The notes beneath the pieces were generated by a model. It was not told the DNA's origin. It worked only from the letters and a program-made list of their open reading frames with translations, and searched no databases. From Streptomyces sp. NRRL F-2664 (GTDB lineage: Bacteria > Actinomycetota > Actinomycetes > Streptomycetales > Streptomycetaceae): a DNA stretch of 64,000 nucleotides. The number at the start of each line of letters is the position of its first letter. The stretch's first letter is position 1. Location: positions 186,001-250,000 of the forward strand of contig NZ_JOFX01000002.1 in assembly GCF_000719345.1 (NCBI RefSeq), given 5' to 3'. Shown piece after piece: positions 52,200 through 61,704 of the stretch. The translations under genes were made by a program, and so were the position numbers.

Positions 52200-55100
52200 C
52201 TACGGCGTGACCGCGTAGGCCTCCGCCGACCACAGCGAGCAGCCGTAGCGCGTCGCACGGCGCTCGCAGGTCACCCGCAGGAAGCGGGTGTCCGCTGCCG
52301 GCGCGTCCAGCCGCAGGGACTCGCGACCGCCGCGGGACCCGGTGACGGACGCGGCCGGCCGCCAGGTCACCCCGTCGGCGGAGGTCTCCACCCGGTAGGC
52401 CGACGGGTACGCATCCTGCCAGTGCAGCTCCAGCCGTCCGACCCGGGCCGGGGCGGGCAGCTCCGCCTGCCACCACGCGCCGTCCGCCGCCGGTGACGAC
52501 CAGCGGGTGGAGGGCGAGCCGTCCACGGCCGCCGAGGCGGGGAACGCGGCGGTCTCGTTCCCCGACGAGCTCGCCCGCGCCGTGCGCAGCAGATCCGGTC
52601 CGCCGGTCCGGGGCACCGCCCGCACCGTCAGCGTGCGGGTCTCCCCGTCGAAGGCCACCGGGATCCGGTAGCTGCCGGGCGGGGTGTTCGCGGCGACGAG
52701 GACCTCCAGCGGGATCGACGCCCGGCCGCCGCGCGGCACCACCGCGGTCTGCGGCAGGCGCACCTCTATGCCCGCCGGCGGCTGCGCCGTCAGCGGTCCG
52801 CGGACCTCCCCGGGACCCAGCGCGGACAGCTGCGCCGTGACCCGCTGCGCCGCGCCGCCGATCTCGGCGTCGGCCCGGCCGCCGTCCGCCAGCTCGAAGC
52901 GGGCCCGGGGGCCGTCCCCGAACCACGGGACCACCTGGTGCACCACGGGCGCGTCCCCGGCCCAGGCCAGGCGAACCGCGTCCGCGCGCAGGCCCGCCGT
53001 GTCGGCCTGGGTCCAGCCGGACGCCGCCGCGTCGGCGACCTTGCGCCAGCCCTCGCCCGGTATGTGGACCTCCACCACGGCGCCGCGCGTGCCGCCCCCG
53101 AGCGGGTCCGTCATCACTGTCACCGCCGACACCGGGCGTACGGCGTCCAGCCGGACCGTCCAGGACTGCCCGTCCTTCGCCACCGTGCCGGCCGTGCGGG
53201 CCAGGCCGGTCCAGGCGTCCGCCTCGGCCGCCGCCTGCTTCAGGAACGGATCCAGGACCGCCTTGTCGACCTGGGCCGGGCCCGGCTCGGCCAGCGCCCG
53301 GCGGGCCTCGGCGAGGGAGCGGGAGGCCTGCCAGGCGGCCGCACCGTCCCCGCGCGCCTGGGCCTGCAGGACGTCCACGGCCAGTTCGCCGGCCGTTCCG
53401 TACTGCGCGAGCCGCTCCATCCAGGGGCCCGCCTCGTCCGACAGGGCCGTCAGCCGGTCGGGAGTCTCGCGCATCACCGTGAACGCCTTGCGCAGGGCGG
53501 CCCCGGCCGCCGGATCCCCCGCGGCACGTGCCTTCCAGAACTGCTCCACCAGCGGCCGCAGGTACGCCGACTCCTCCTGCTTGAGCCCGGACGCGGTGGT
53601 GTTCCCGGCCAGCGCCGCCACCGCCTCGCGCTCGCGCGGGTCGGACCCCGACAGGTCGCGCACCGCCGCCTGCCACGACTCCCCGGCCCGGTAGCCGCGC
53701 GGGTTCCAGGCGAAGTCGGCAGCCGTGAAGAGCGGGATGCGCGACAGGACGGGCTGCTGCATGGCGTTGGCCAGCAGCGCCGCCGAACCGCCCGCCACCG
53801 CCGGTTCGCGGCCCGCGTAGGGGCCGAGGAAGATCCGGCCGGGATCCCAGTCGTTCACCGGGTAGTTGTCCATGGTGATCAGCGGCTGGTGTCCCAGCGC
53901 GGAGCGTGCCCCGGCCAGTTCCCGGCCCGTGATCGTGCGCGGTACGACCCCGACGCCCGTCCAGGCCACCTCCACCCGCGCGTCCAGCGTGCGGGCGAGT
54001 GCGGTCCGGTAGGCGGTGGCGCCCTCCTGGTAGTACTCGGTCGGCAGCAGCGACAGGGCGGGCGCCCCCGGGTACCGGGCGGCCAGGTGCGCGGCCAGTT
54101 CGTTCGCGACCTCCGCGTGCGCCTTCGCGGCCGCCTCCGGGCCCCTCCCGTAGCGCTCCCGGTCCGCCCGGCAGCCCCATTCGGTGTAACTGACGTCCTG
54201 GAACTGCACCTGGAAGGCGCGGAAGCCCAGGTCCCACATCGCGTCCAGCTTCCGGGCGAGCGCCGCCCGGTCGGCCGACGACGCCAGGCACATGGACTGT
54301 CCCGGCGTGACGGCCCAGGCCAGGACGACCCGGTTGGCGCGGGCCCGCTCGGCCAGCGCGCGGAACTCCTCCTGCTGCTCCCGCGGGTAGTCCTCGCGCC
54401 AGCCCGTCGTGCGGTACGTGTCGTCGCCGGGCGCGATCAGCAGCCGGTTCTGCTTGGTGCGGCCCATGAAGTCCACCTGGGCCAGGCGCTGCTGCTGGGT
54501 CCACGGCTGCCCGTAGAACCCCTCGGTGATCCCGCGCACCGGTGCGGCCGGCCAGTCCCGCACCAGGACGCCCGGTACCTTCCCGCGGTGGGCGGCGAGC
54601 AGCTGACGCAGCGTCTGCGCCGCGTGGAAGAGCCCCTCCTCGCCGACGCCGGCCAGGGCGACCGTGTCGCGCCCGCCCGGCCGTCCCACGGCCAGCCGGT
54701 AGCCGCCGTGCGGCAGGTCCGCGGCCCCGGTCGCACCGAGCGCCAGCAGTGCCTCCTGGGCGGCCGCGTCCTGGAGCCGTACGAGGGTGCCCCGCTCGGG
54801 CAGCGGCTCCCCGGGCCCGGGCTCGTGCAGGGTCTTCACGCCGGCCCGGCGCAGGGCCTCGCGCACCACCTGGACCGCGTACGGATCCGCGTCGGCGGGG
54901 GCCACCAGTACGGCCTCCGTGCCCAGCGCCAGCTCGCGTGCCTGATCGGCGGCCATCGACTGCGGCCGGGGCCACACGGCGGGCCCTTCGGAGGCTGCCC
55001 GGGGGGTGTCGCCGCCGGGGTCGAGCACGGGGCCGACGGCGCCGTTCGCGCCGACGCCGCCCGCACCGGCGGCCCCCGGGGCGGGTGTCGGCACGTCCGG

Positions 55101-55214
55101 CACGGAGGGGCCCGCGAGGAAGCCGGGCGGCGCGGAGGCCACGGCGCCGCCGAGCAGCGACCCGATCACCGCGATGGCGGCGGCGGTCGACCGTTTCCTG
55201 CCCCTGAGCTGCAC
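52200..55214 (-). CDS. Secreted GH84-type beta-N-acetylglucosaminidase with discoidin domain
   Basis: This 1004-residue protein starts at GTG 55214 behind GAGGAGG. A signal peptide (RKRSTAAAIAVIGSLLGGAVASA) is followed by an N-terminal hexosaminidase b-domain and the catalytic barrel. The barrel reads ITEGFYGQPWTQQQRL, NRLLIAPGDDTYR with the catalytic Asp pair (about residue 260), and WTGVGVVPR. A helical domain, an NPCBM/Ig-like part and a C-terminal F5/8-type (CBM32) domain with SSSGNE, DGSPSTRW and LRLDAPAADTRFLRV complete it. It should remove terminal GlcNAc from glycans or cell-wall fragments outside the cell, feeding the amino-sugar genes at 46375-50084. Confidence 0.88.
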   Translation of the reverse strand: MQLRGRKRSTAAAIAVIGSLLGGAVASAPPGFLAGPSVPDVPTPAPGAAGAGGVGANGAVGPVLDPGGDTPRAASEGPAVWPRPQSMAADQARELALGTEAVLVAPADADPYAVQVVREALRRAGVKTLHEPGPGEPLPERGTLVRLQDAAAQEALLALGATGAADLPHGGYRLAVGRPGGRDTVALAGVGEEGLFHAAQTLRQLLAAHRGKVPGVLVRDWPAAPVRGITEGFYGQPWTQQQRLAQVDFMGRTKQNRLLIAPGDDTYRTTGWREDYPREQQEEFRALAERARANRVVLAWAVTPGQSMCLASSADRAALARKLDAMWDLGFRAFQVQFQDVSYTEWGCRADRERYGRGPEAAAKAHAEVANELAAHLAARYPGAPALSLLPTEYYQEGATAYRTALARTLDARVEVAWTGVGVVPRTITGRELAGARSALGHQPLITMDNYPVNDWDPGRIFLGPYAGREPAVAGGSAALLANAMQQPVLSRIPLFTAADFAWNPRGYRAGESWQAAVRDLSGSDPREREAVAALAGNTTASGLKQEESAYLRPLVEQFWKARAAGDPAAGAALRKAFTVMRETPDRLTALSDEAGPWMERLAQYGTAGELAVDVLQAQARGDGAAAWQASRSLAEARRALAEPGPAQVDKAVLDPFLKQAAAEADAWTGLARTAGTVAKDGQSWTVRLDAVRPVSAVTVMTDPLGGGTRGAVVEVHIPGEGWRKVADAAASGWTQADTAGLRADAVRLAWAGDAPVVHQVVPWFGDGPRARFELADGGRADAEIGGAAQRVTAQLSALGPGEVRGPLTAQPPAGIEVRLPQTAVVPRGGRASIPLEVLVAANTPPGSYRIPVAFDGETRTLTVRAVPRTGGPDLLRTARASSSGNETAAFPASAAVDGSPSTRWSSPAADGAWWQAELPAPARVGRLELHWQDAYPSAYRVETSADGVTWRPAASVTGSRGGRESLRLDAPAADTRFLRVTCERRATRYGCSLWSAEAYAVTP

Positions 55215-55445
55215 AGAGCCTCCTCGTCCCGAGACGTCCCCCACTCGCACGAATGAGCCCGAGCCCACCACCCGTGCGGCTTGAGTGTCAATGCGGGTGG
55301 GTGATCTGCCCCGGATGCGACAGGAATGCGATCCCTCCGAGTGGGTATGGCTGCGGTGTTCCCCGGCGGCGTCCCGCTTCTGTGCTCCACGCTTCTGACC
55401 CACCCTCATCCCCGCCTGCCCGCACGCACGAAGGAGCGCCCGTCC

Positions 55446-57452
55446 ATGGACGACCTGGCCCGGCTCGCCGCCCTCCACGGCATCGCCACCGCCTACCGGC
55501 CCGCAGCGGACGTCACCGTCCCGACCCCCGAGGCCACCGTCAGAGCCGTCCTCGGCCTGCTCGGCGTGGCCGTCGGCGACCCCGAGGACCTCCGGGCGCA
55601 GGCCGACCGGGCCGAACGGGAGCAGGCCGAACGGCTCCTCCCGCCGACGGTGGTGCACTGGCGGACGGAGGGCGCGCCCTCCGCGCAACCGCCCGTCCTC
55701 GCGGCGCTGCCGCCCGGCACCCGGATCCGGGTGGTCCTGGAGGACTCGGGCGCGAGCGTGCCGTGGAGTCCCGGGCTGCCCCTGGGCGTCCACCGGGTGA
55801 GCGCCGAGTCACCGGACGGACGCAGTACCGAGGCCGTGCTCGTCGTCGCCCCGGACCGGGCCCCCGCCGCACCAGAACGGGCCCACGGGCTGCTCGTCCA
55901 GCTCTACTCGCTGCTCTCGGACCGCTCGTGGGGCATGGGCGACCTCGCCGACCTGGCGGAGCTGGCCCGCTGGGCCGCCCGGACCCACGGCGCGGACTTC
56001 ATCCAGGTCAACCCGCTGCACGCGGCCGTGCCGGGCGCCCCGACGGACCCCTCGCCGTACCGGCCGTCCTCGCGCCGCTTCCCCGACCCCGTCCACCTGC
56101 GCATCGAGGACGTCCCCGAATACGCCGACTGCCCCGAGCGCGGGGCACTCGCCGACCTGGCGGCGCAGGGCGGGCAGCTGCGCCGGGAGGTGCTGGAGAA
56201 GGGTGCGCTGATCGACCGGGACGCGGTCTGGGACCTCAAGCGCCGGGCCCTGGAACTGCTGTACACCGTCCCGCGGACCGCCGAACGGGAAGCGGAGTAC
56301 GGGCGGTTCTGCGCGGAGCAGGGCGCCGCGCTGGACGAGCACGCGGCCTGGTGCGCGGCCGCCGCGGGCGAGGAACCGGGGCGGCGGGCCGACTTCCACC
56401 GGTGGACGGTCTGGCTGACGGACGGCCAGCTCGCCGCCGCCCAGCGGGCCGCGCGCGGGGCGGGGATGGCCGTCGGCATCGTGCACGACCTCGCCGTCGG
56501 GGTGCACCCCGACGGCTCCGACGTGGTCACGGGCTCCTTCCACGCCCGCGACACCTCGGTCGGCGCCCCGCCGGACGCCTTCAACGCGCGTGGCCAGGAC
56601 TGGGGTCTGCCGCCCTGGCGGCCGGACCGGCTGGCCGCCACCGGCTACGCGCCGTTCCGGGCCCTGCTGCGCGGGGTGTTCCGGTACGCGGGCGCGCTGC
56701 GCATCGACCACGTCATGGGCCTCTTCCGGCTGTGGTGGATCCCCGAGGGGACGCCGCCCGCCGAGGGCACGTACGTCGGCTACGACGGCGAGGCCATGCT
56801 GGCGGTCCTGGTCCTGGAGGCCCACCGGGCCGGTGCCCCGGTCATCGGCGAGGACCTCGGGACGGTGGAGCCGCACGTGCGCCGCGAGCTGGCCCGGCGC
56901 GGGGTGCTCGGCACGTCGGTGCTGTGGTTCGAACGGGACTGGGCGGGCGACGGCGGCCCGCTCGCCCCGGAGGCCTGGCGGGCGGACTGCATGGCCACCG
57001 TCACCACCCACGACCTGCCGCCCACGGCGGCGAAGCTGGCCGGCGGCCATGTGGAACTGCGCGACCGCCTCGGCCTGCTGACGCGGCCGGCCGAGCAGGA
57101 AAGGGCCGAGGACGCCGCCGACACCGCCGAGTGGCTGGAGCTACTGGACGGGCTCGGCCTCGACACCAAGGGCGAGGAGGCAGCCGTCCAGGCCCTGTAC
57201 GGCTTCCTGCTGCGCACCCCCGCGCGCATGGTCGGCGTATGGCTGCCGGACGCGGTGGGCGACCGGCGGCCGCAGAACCTTCCGGGCACCTGGGACCAGT
57301 ACCCCAACTGGCGGCTGCCCCTCGCCGATGCCTCGGGCAAGCCCCTGACCCTGGCCGAGCTGATGGCCTCCCCCCGGGCGAACGCGCTGCTCAGCGCGGT
57401 CCGGGAGGGGGCGGGTCCCCGTACGGCACCCCCGGGCGCGCGCCGCGTTTAG
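55446..57452 (+). CDS. malQ: 4-alpha-glucanotransferase (amylomaltase)
   Basis: This 668-residue GH77 enzyme starts at ATG 55446 behind AAGGAG. It has GLLVQLYSLLSDRSWGMGDLADL, FIQVNPLHA, IVHDLAVGVHPDGSD (nucleophile region), RIDHVMGLFRLWWIP (catalytic Asp and Glu nearby), GEDLGTV and TTHDLPP. It transfers maltosyl and longer glucan units in glycogen and maltodextrin metabolism. The N-terminal about 80 residues form the actinobacterial extra domain. Confidence 0.92.
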   Translation: MDDLARLAALHGIATAYRPAADVTVPTPEATVRAVLGLLGVAVGDPEDLRAQADRAEREQAERLLPPTVVHWRTEGAPSAQPPVLAALPPGTRIRVVLEDSGASVPWSPGLPLGVHRVSAESPDGRSTEAVLVVAPDRAPAAPERAHGLLVQLYSLLSDRSWGMGDLADLAELARWAARTHGADFIQVNPLHAAVPGAPTDPSPYRPSSRRFPDPVHLRIEDVPEYADCPERGALADLAAQGGQLRREVLEKGALIDRDAVWDLKRRALELLYTVPRTAEREAEYGRFCAEQGAALDEHAAWCAAAAGEEPGRRADFHRWTVWLTDGQLAAAQRAARGAGMAVGIVHDLAVGVHPDGSDVVTGSFHARDTSVGAPPDAFNARGQDWGLPPWRPDRLAATGYAPFRALLRGVFRYAGALRIDHVMGLFRLWWIPEGTPPAEGTYVGYDGEAMLAVLVLEAHRAGAPVIGEDLGTVEPHVRRELARRGVLGTSVLWFERDWAGDGGPLAPEAWRADCMATVTTHDLPPTAAKLAGGHVELRDRLGLLTRPAEQERAEDAADTAEWLELLDGLGLDTKGEEAAVQALYGFLLRTPARMVGVWLPDAVGDRRPQNLPGTWDQYPNWRLPLADASGKPLTLAELMASPRANALLSAVREGAGPRTAPPGARRV

Positions 57453-57472
57453 GTGTTCGCTACGTTTGCACC

Positions 57473-57715
57473 GTGGACAAGAAGAACGCTCTGCGCGCCG
57501 GCGCCGTCTCGGCCGGAACGACGCTGATGATGCTGCTGATGACGTCTCCGGCCCTCGCGCTGACCCGCGACGACGGCGACGACCCGGGCCCGGGCCTGAG
57601 CATCGGCGAGACGCTCGGCCTGTACGTGGCCCTGCCGCTCGTGATTTTCCTGGTCATCGTGGGCCTCGTGATGGTCCTCGACAAGTCGGACAAGCCGCAG
57701 AAGAAGCAGGCCTGA
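57473..57715 (+). CDS. Small two-segment membrane protein, unknown
   Basis: This 80-residue protein starts at GTG 57473. An N-terminal signal or membrane segment (AGAVSAGTTLMMLLMTSPALA) and a second span (YVALPLVIFLVIVGLVMVL) are joined by a DDGDDPGPG linker; the tail is Lys-rich. A TACGTT box lies 7 bases before the GTG, so the mRNA may be leaderless. Confidence 0.7.
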   Translation: MDKKNALRAGAVSAGTTLMMLLMTSPALALTRDDGDDPGPGLSIGETLGLYVALPLVIFLVIVGLVMVLDKSDKPQKKQA

Positions 57716-57756
57716 CCCGCTGCGGCCCCCTCGGGGGTCGCAGCCGCGTGACCTCC

Positions 57757-57818
57757 CCGGGCGCCGGGGGTCCGCACCGCCGATCCTCGTCGGCCGTGCG
57801 TCGACCCCCGGCGCCCGG
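57757..57818. terminator. Strong bidirectional terminator
   Basis: Perfect 16-base arms (57757-57772 with 57803-57818) enclose a 30-base loop. A second hairpin lies at 57719-57744. Together they separate convergent genes. Confidence 0.75.
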
Positions 57819-57826
57819 TCATGTCC

Positions 57827-58327
57827 TCAGACGCCGGCCAACAGCTTGCGGAGCAGCCCGGTCAGCCGGCCGACCTCCTCGTCGGTGAGCCCGGTGAGTG
57901 CGGCGCGCTGCACCTCCAGGCCGGCGGTGACGGCCTCGTCGATGAGCGCGAGGCCGCGATCGGTGATCGTCACCTGCAGTCCCCTCCGGTCGTGCGGATC
58001 GGGCTTGCGGCACAGCAGCCCGGCCTTCTCCAGCTTGTCCAGCCGCCCCGTCATACCGCCCGTCGTCAGCATGAGCGTGGCCGAGAGCTGGCGGGGCGAG
58101 AGCGTGTACGGGGCGCCCGAGCGACGCAGTGTGGCGACGACGTCGAACTCCCCGCGCGAGATGCCGAAGCGCTGGTAGCGCTCCTCCATGGCGTCGCCCA
58201 TGGCCTTGGCGATCCGGTAGATGCGCCCGAAGACGGCCATGGGGGTCGTGTCCAGGTCGGGGCGCACGGCGAACCACTGGGCCGTGATCGCGTCGACCGC
58301 GTCCGGCGGGTCCTTGTCCTCACTCAT
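57827..58327 (-). CDS. MarR-family regulator
   Basis: This 166-residue protein starts at ATG 58327. The MarR winged helix spans about 45-115: RGEFDVVATLRRSG, LSPRQLSATLMLTTGGMTGRLDKLEKAGLL and the wing DPHDRRGLQVTIT. The gene is divergent from the MFS exporter, with a shared palindromic operator between them. MarR proteins usually release DNA on binding a small aromatic compound, which the exporter may remove. Confidence 0.9.
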   Translation of the reverse strand: MSEDKDPPDAVDAITAQWFAVRPDLDTTPMAVFGRIYRIAKAMGDAMEERYQRFGISRGEFDVVATLRRSGAPYTLSPRQLSATLMLTTGGMTGRLDKLEKAGLLCRKPDPHDRRGLQVTITDRGLALIDEAVTAGLEVQRAALTGLTDEEVGRLTGLLRKLLAGV

Positions 58328-58376
58328 GAACGCAGTATTCCGGCTCGGCAGGATCGGTCGCAAGAAAGTGGCTTGA

Positions 58377-58408
58377 CGGTAAGTAGCTTAGCGGTAAGCT
58401 ACTTACCG
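58377..58408. promoter_or_regulatory. MarR operator / MFS promoter
   Basis: A perfect 14-base inverted repeat (58377-58390 with 58395-58408, spacer GCGG) overlaps a TTGACG -35 box (58373-58378) and a TAAGCT -10 box (58395-58400, 16-base spacing) reading toward the MFS gene. Confidence 0.8.
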
Positions 58409-58434
58409 GCAACTGAATCGGGGGAGGGACCGTC

Positions 58435-59733
58435 GTGGCAGTGTTCAGGGACAGGACGCCGACAACCGGGGAGGCGAAGGTCGCGGGGGAGCGGTCGCTT
58501 CTCCTCGGCATCGGTATCGGCGCGATCGGGACCGGCATGTACGTTCCGTTCTCGCTCGTCTTCTTCCACCACGTCACCGGCCTCTCCTTCACCCTCGTGG
58601 GCCTGGTCCTGACGGTCACCGCGGTGGCCGGGCTGGCCTTCATGCCGCTGGCCGGCTCGGCCGTCGACCGGTTCGGCGCCCAGCGGCTCAGCCTGCTGCT
58701 CCACGCAGTCCGGGCGGTCGGCTTCGCCCTCTACCCCTTCGCCGGCTCCCTGCCCGCCTTCGCGGCCGTCGCCCTGGTCACCGCGCTCGCCGACCGCTCC
58801 TTCCCCGTCGTCCAGCAGTCCCTGATCGGGGAGGTGGCGCACGGCCCCGCCCGCGACCGGCTGCAGGCCTCCACCCGGGCCCTGCAGAACGCCGGGATGG
58901 GCGCGGGCGCCCTCCTCGTCTCCGGAGTGCTGGCGCTGTGGGGCACCGGCGGATTCACCGGCACCGCCTGGGCCAACTCCGCGGCCTTCGCCCTCGCCGG
59001 ACTGCTCGTCGGCCGGGTCCGCCCGGTCCCCGCCGGGCCCTCCGCCGGGCGGCCGGCCGCCGGCTACCGGATGGTCCTGCGCGACCGCCCCTTCCTCGGG
59101 CTCACCGCCGCCAACTTCCTCACCGCACTCGGCTACGCCGCCCTCTCCGTGCTCTTCCCGCTCTACCTCTCCACCTGGCTGGCGGCCCCCCACTCCCTCA
59201 CCGGAGCCGCCTTCACCCTCAACACCGCCCTGTGCGCCGGTATCGGCGTGCTCGTCGCGGGCCGGGTCCGCCGCTCCGGCGCCCGCCGCACCCGCTCGGC
59301 CGCCCTCGGTGCGGTGCTCTTCGCCGCCGCCTTCCTCGGACAGATCGTCCTCGGCACGCTGCGCCCCGGCCAGAGCGCCACCCTGGCCGCCCTGCTGGTC
59401 ATCGTCGTCGTCTACACCCTGGGCGAACTAATGCACAGCCCCTCCGGCGGCGCCCTGTCCGTCTCTGCCGCCCCCGAACCGCTCCGCGGCCGCTACCTGG
59501 CCACCTACCAGCTGTCCTACGCGCTGGCCACCGCCCTGGCCCCCTCCCTCTTCACCGCCCTGCTCGCCGTGGACGGCCGCCTGCCCTGGGCCGTGCTGGC
59601 CGTCGCCGCGCTCGGCGCCGCCCTGGCGCTGCTGCGGCTGGAGCGCCACCTGCCGGCCGAGGCCGTGCACGCCGAGCCCCCCGGCACGGCGGCGGTCACC
59701 GCGGGCCGCCGGCCGGCCGCGGCCACCGTCTGA
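58435..59733 (+). CDS. MFS exporter under MarR control
   Basis: This 432-residue protein starts at GTG 58435 behind GGGGAGGGA. Twelve hydrophobic segments are apparent, with the MFS loop motif in DRFGAQRL (about 79-86) and a RRSGARRTR loop at mid-length. It probably exports a drug-like or phenolic compound. Control by the adjacent MarR operator is strongly suggested by overlap of repeat and promoter. Confidence 0.85.
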   Translation: MAVFRDRTPTTGEAKVAGERSLLLGIGIGAIGTGMYVPFSLVFFHHVTGLSFTLVGLVLTVTAVAGLAFMPLAGSAVDRFGAQRLSLLLHAVRAVGFALYPFAGSLPAFAAVALVTALADRSFPVVQQSLIGEVAHGPARDRLQASTRALQNAGMGAGALLVSGVLALWGTGGFTGTAWANSAAFALAGLLVGRVRPVPAGPSAGRPAAGYRMVLRDRPFLGLTAANFLTALGYAALSVLFPLYLSTWLAAPHSLTGAAFTLNTALCAGIGVLVAGRVRRSGARRTRSAALGAVLFAAAFLGQIVLGTLRPGQSATLAALLVIVVVYTLGELMHSPSGGALSVSAAPEPLRGRYLATYQLSYALATALAPSLFTALLAVDGRLPWAVLAVAALGAALALLRLERHLPAEAVHAEPPGTAAVTAGRRPAAATV

Positions 59734-59791
59734 GCCCCGGCGCCCGGTGCCCGCAGTCCCCTTTGCCACCCGCCCCGAGGAGCCGTCCGCC

Positions 59792-60724
59792 ATGAAGCGT
59801 CCCGCCGTCGTCGCCCTGACCGCCCTCGCCCCCGTCTCCTGGGGCTCCACCTACGCCGTCGCGTCCGAACTGCTCCCCGCCGACCGGCCGCTGTTCACCG
59901 GCGTCATGCGGGCCCTGCCCGCGGGACTGCTCCTGACCGCCCTCGCCCGTACGCTGCCCAAGGGCGAGTGGTGGTGGAAGTCCGCGGCCCTCGGCACCCT
60001 CAACATCGGCGCCTTCTTCCCGCTGCTGTTCCTCTCCGCCTACCGGCTGCCCGGCGGCGTCGCGGCCGTACTCGGCTCCGCCGGGCCCCTGTTCGTCGTG
60101 GGCCTCGCCGCCCTCGTCCTCGGGGAGCGCGCGAGCCTGCGTACCGTCCTGGCCGCCGTCGTGGGGGCGCTCGGGGTGAGCATGGTGGTCCTCACAGCCG
60201 AGGCGGCACTCGACGTGGTCGGCGTCTTCGCCGGCGTGGTCTCCTCCGCCTCCATGGCCGCGGGCACCGTCATGACCAAGCGCTGGGGGCGCCCCGAGGG
60301 TGTCGGGCCGCTGGCGATGACCGGCTGGCAGCTCACCGCCGGCGGGCTGGCCATCGTCCCGGTCGCGGCCCTCGTCGAAGGCGCGCCGCCCGCGCTCGAC
60401 GGTGGGGCCCTCCTCGGCTACGGCTACATGATGCTGATCAACACCGGCCTCGCCTACTGGCTCTGGTTCCGCGGCATCGGACAGCTCAGCGCCACCTCGG
60501 TCACCCTGCTCGGGCCCCTCTCCCCGCTCACCGCGGCCGTCATCGGCTGGGCGGCCCTCGGCCAGGCGCTCACCGCCGTCCAGGTCGCCGGCATGGCGAT
60601 CGCCTTCGGAGCCACCCTCGCCGGGCAGCTCGCGACGGCGCGCACCCGACAACCGTTCAGTTTGCCTGAAGAGAATGATCGAAACATTTCGATGGACCTG
60701 ACAGATGGGCGGGTGCGACGGTAG
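59792..60724 (+). CDS. EamA (DMT) family transporter
   Basis: This 310-residue protein starts at ATG 59792 with GAGGAG upstream. Ten membrane segments in two EamA repeats are visible (WGSTYAVASELL in the first, MLINTGLAYWLWFRGI in the second). The polar tail QPFSLPEENDRNISMD is unusual. Likely an exporter of amino acids or metabolites; substrate unknown. Confidence 0.82.
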   Translation: MKRPAVVALTALAPVSWGSTYAVASELLPADRPLFTGVMRALPAGLLLTALARTLPKGEWWWKSAALGTLNIGAFFPLLFLSAYRLPGGVAAVLGSAGPLFVVGLAALVLGERASLRTVLAAVVGALGVSMVVLTAEAALDVVGVFAGVVSSASMAAGTVMTKRWGRPEGVGPLAMTGWQLTAGGLAIVPVAALVEGAPPALDGGALLGYGYMMLINTGLAYWLWFRGIGQLSATSVTLLGPLSPLTAAVIGWAALGQALTAVQVAGMAIAFGATLAGQLATARTRQPFSLPEENDRNISMDLTDGRVRR

Positions 60725-60764
60725 GTCCCTCACCACCCGACCGACCCCGAGGGGGAGACGCACA

Positions 60765-61694
60765 GTGGCCGTCACGGACCGCGCCCGCACCGTTTCGCAC
60801 GCCGGACCCCTCAGCACCGGCACGCCGGGTGCCGCCGGGTTCGGCGTGCTCCTCGCCCTCCTCGCGACGGTCGTCTGGTCCGGCAGCTTCGTCGCCACCC
60901 GCGGCATGGCCGACAGCGTCCCGCCCGTCCAGGCGGTCTTCTGGCGCTGGATCATCGCCCTGCTCGCCGTCGCGCCCTTCGCCGCCCGCCAGGCCTGGGA
61001 GCAACGCGCCCTGATCCGACGCCACCTGCGCTTCGTCGCCCTCGCCTCACTGTTCGGCGTCACCCTCTACAACACCCTCGTGCACCAGGCCGGACTGACC
61101 ACGTCCGCCTCCAACATGGGCATGATCATGGCGGCCTCGCCCGTCATCATGGCGCTCTACGCCCGCCTCGGCGGCGAGCGCCTCGGCGCCCGCCGGACCG
61201 CCGGCATGCTGCTCGCCGCCCTCGGCGTGCTGCTGCTCGTCGGAGACGGCTCCATCGGCCTCGACCTCGGCGCCGGCGACCTGTGGATGTTCGCCGCCGC
61301 CCTCTCCTTCGCCACGTACAGCGCCCTGCTCAGGCGCAAGCCCGCCGAACTCGGCGGACTGGCCTTCCTGATCACCACCTTCGTCCTCGGCGCGCTGATG
61401 CTGGCCCCCGCCTACGCCGTCTCCGTCCACGTCCAGGGCGGCTTCGCGGTCACCGCCGGCACGGTCGGACCGCTGCTGTACGTCGGGGTGTTCTCCTCCG
61501 CCGTCGCCTTCTTCGCCTGGAACAAGGCCGTCTCGGTGATCGGCGCGGCCCGCGCGGGAGTCGTCTACTACCTCCAGCCGGTGTGCGTCGCCGGACTCGG
61601 CCTGCTGCTGCTGGGCGAGCCGACCGGGCCCGTGCAACTGCTCTGCATGGCGCTGATCCTCGGCGGGGTCGGGCTGGGAAGTGCCCGGCGGTAG
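60765..61694 (+). CDS. EamA (DMT) family transporter, second copy
   Basis: This 309-residue protein starts at GTG 60765 behind GGGGGAGA. It has ten membrane segments with WSGSFVATRGMADSVPP in repeat 1 and FAWNKAVSVIGAARAG in repeat 2. It lies 40 bases after the first EamA gene and 10 bases before the LysR gene; the three may form one unit in which LysR controls export. Confidence 0.82.
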   Translation: MAVTDRARTVSHAGPLSTGTPGAAGFGVLLALLATVVWSGSFVATRGMADSVPPVQAVFWRWIIALLAVAPFAARQAWEQRALIRRHLRFVALASLFGVTLYNTLVHQAGLTTSASNMGMIMAASPVIMALYARLGGERLGARRTAGMLLAALGVLLLVGDGSIGLDLGAGDLWMFAAALSFATYSALLRRKPAELGGLAFLITTFVLGALMLAPAYAVSVHVQGGFAVTAGTVGPLLYVGVFSSAVAFFAWNKAVSVIGAARAGVVYYLQPVCVAGLGLLLLGEPTGPVQLLCMALILGGVGLGSARR

Positions 61695-61704
61695 GTTCGG
61701 GCCC

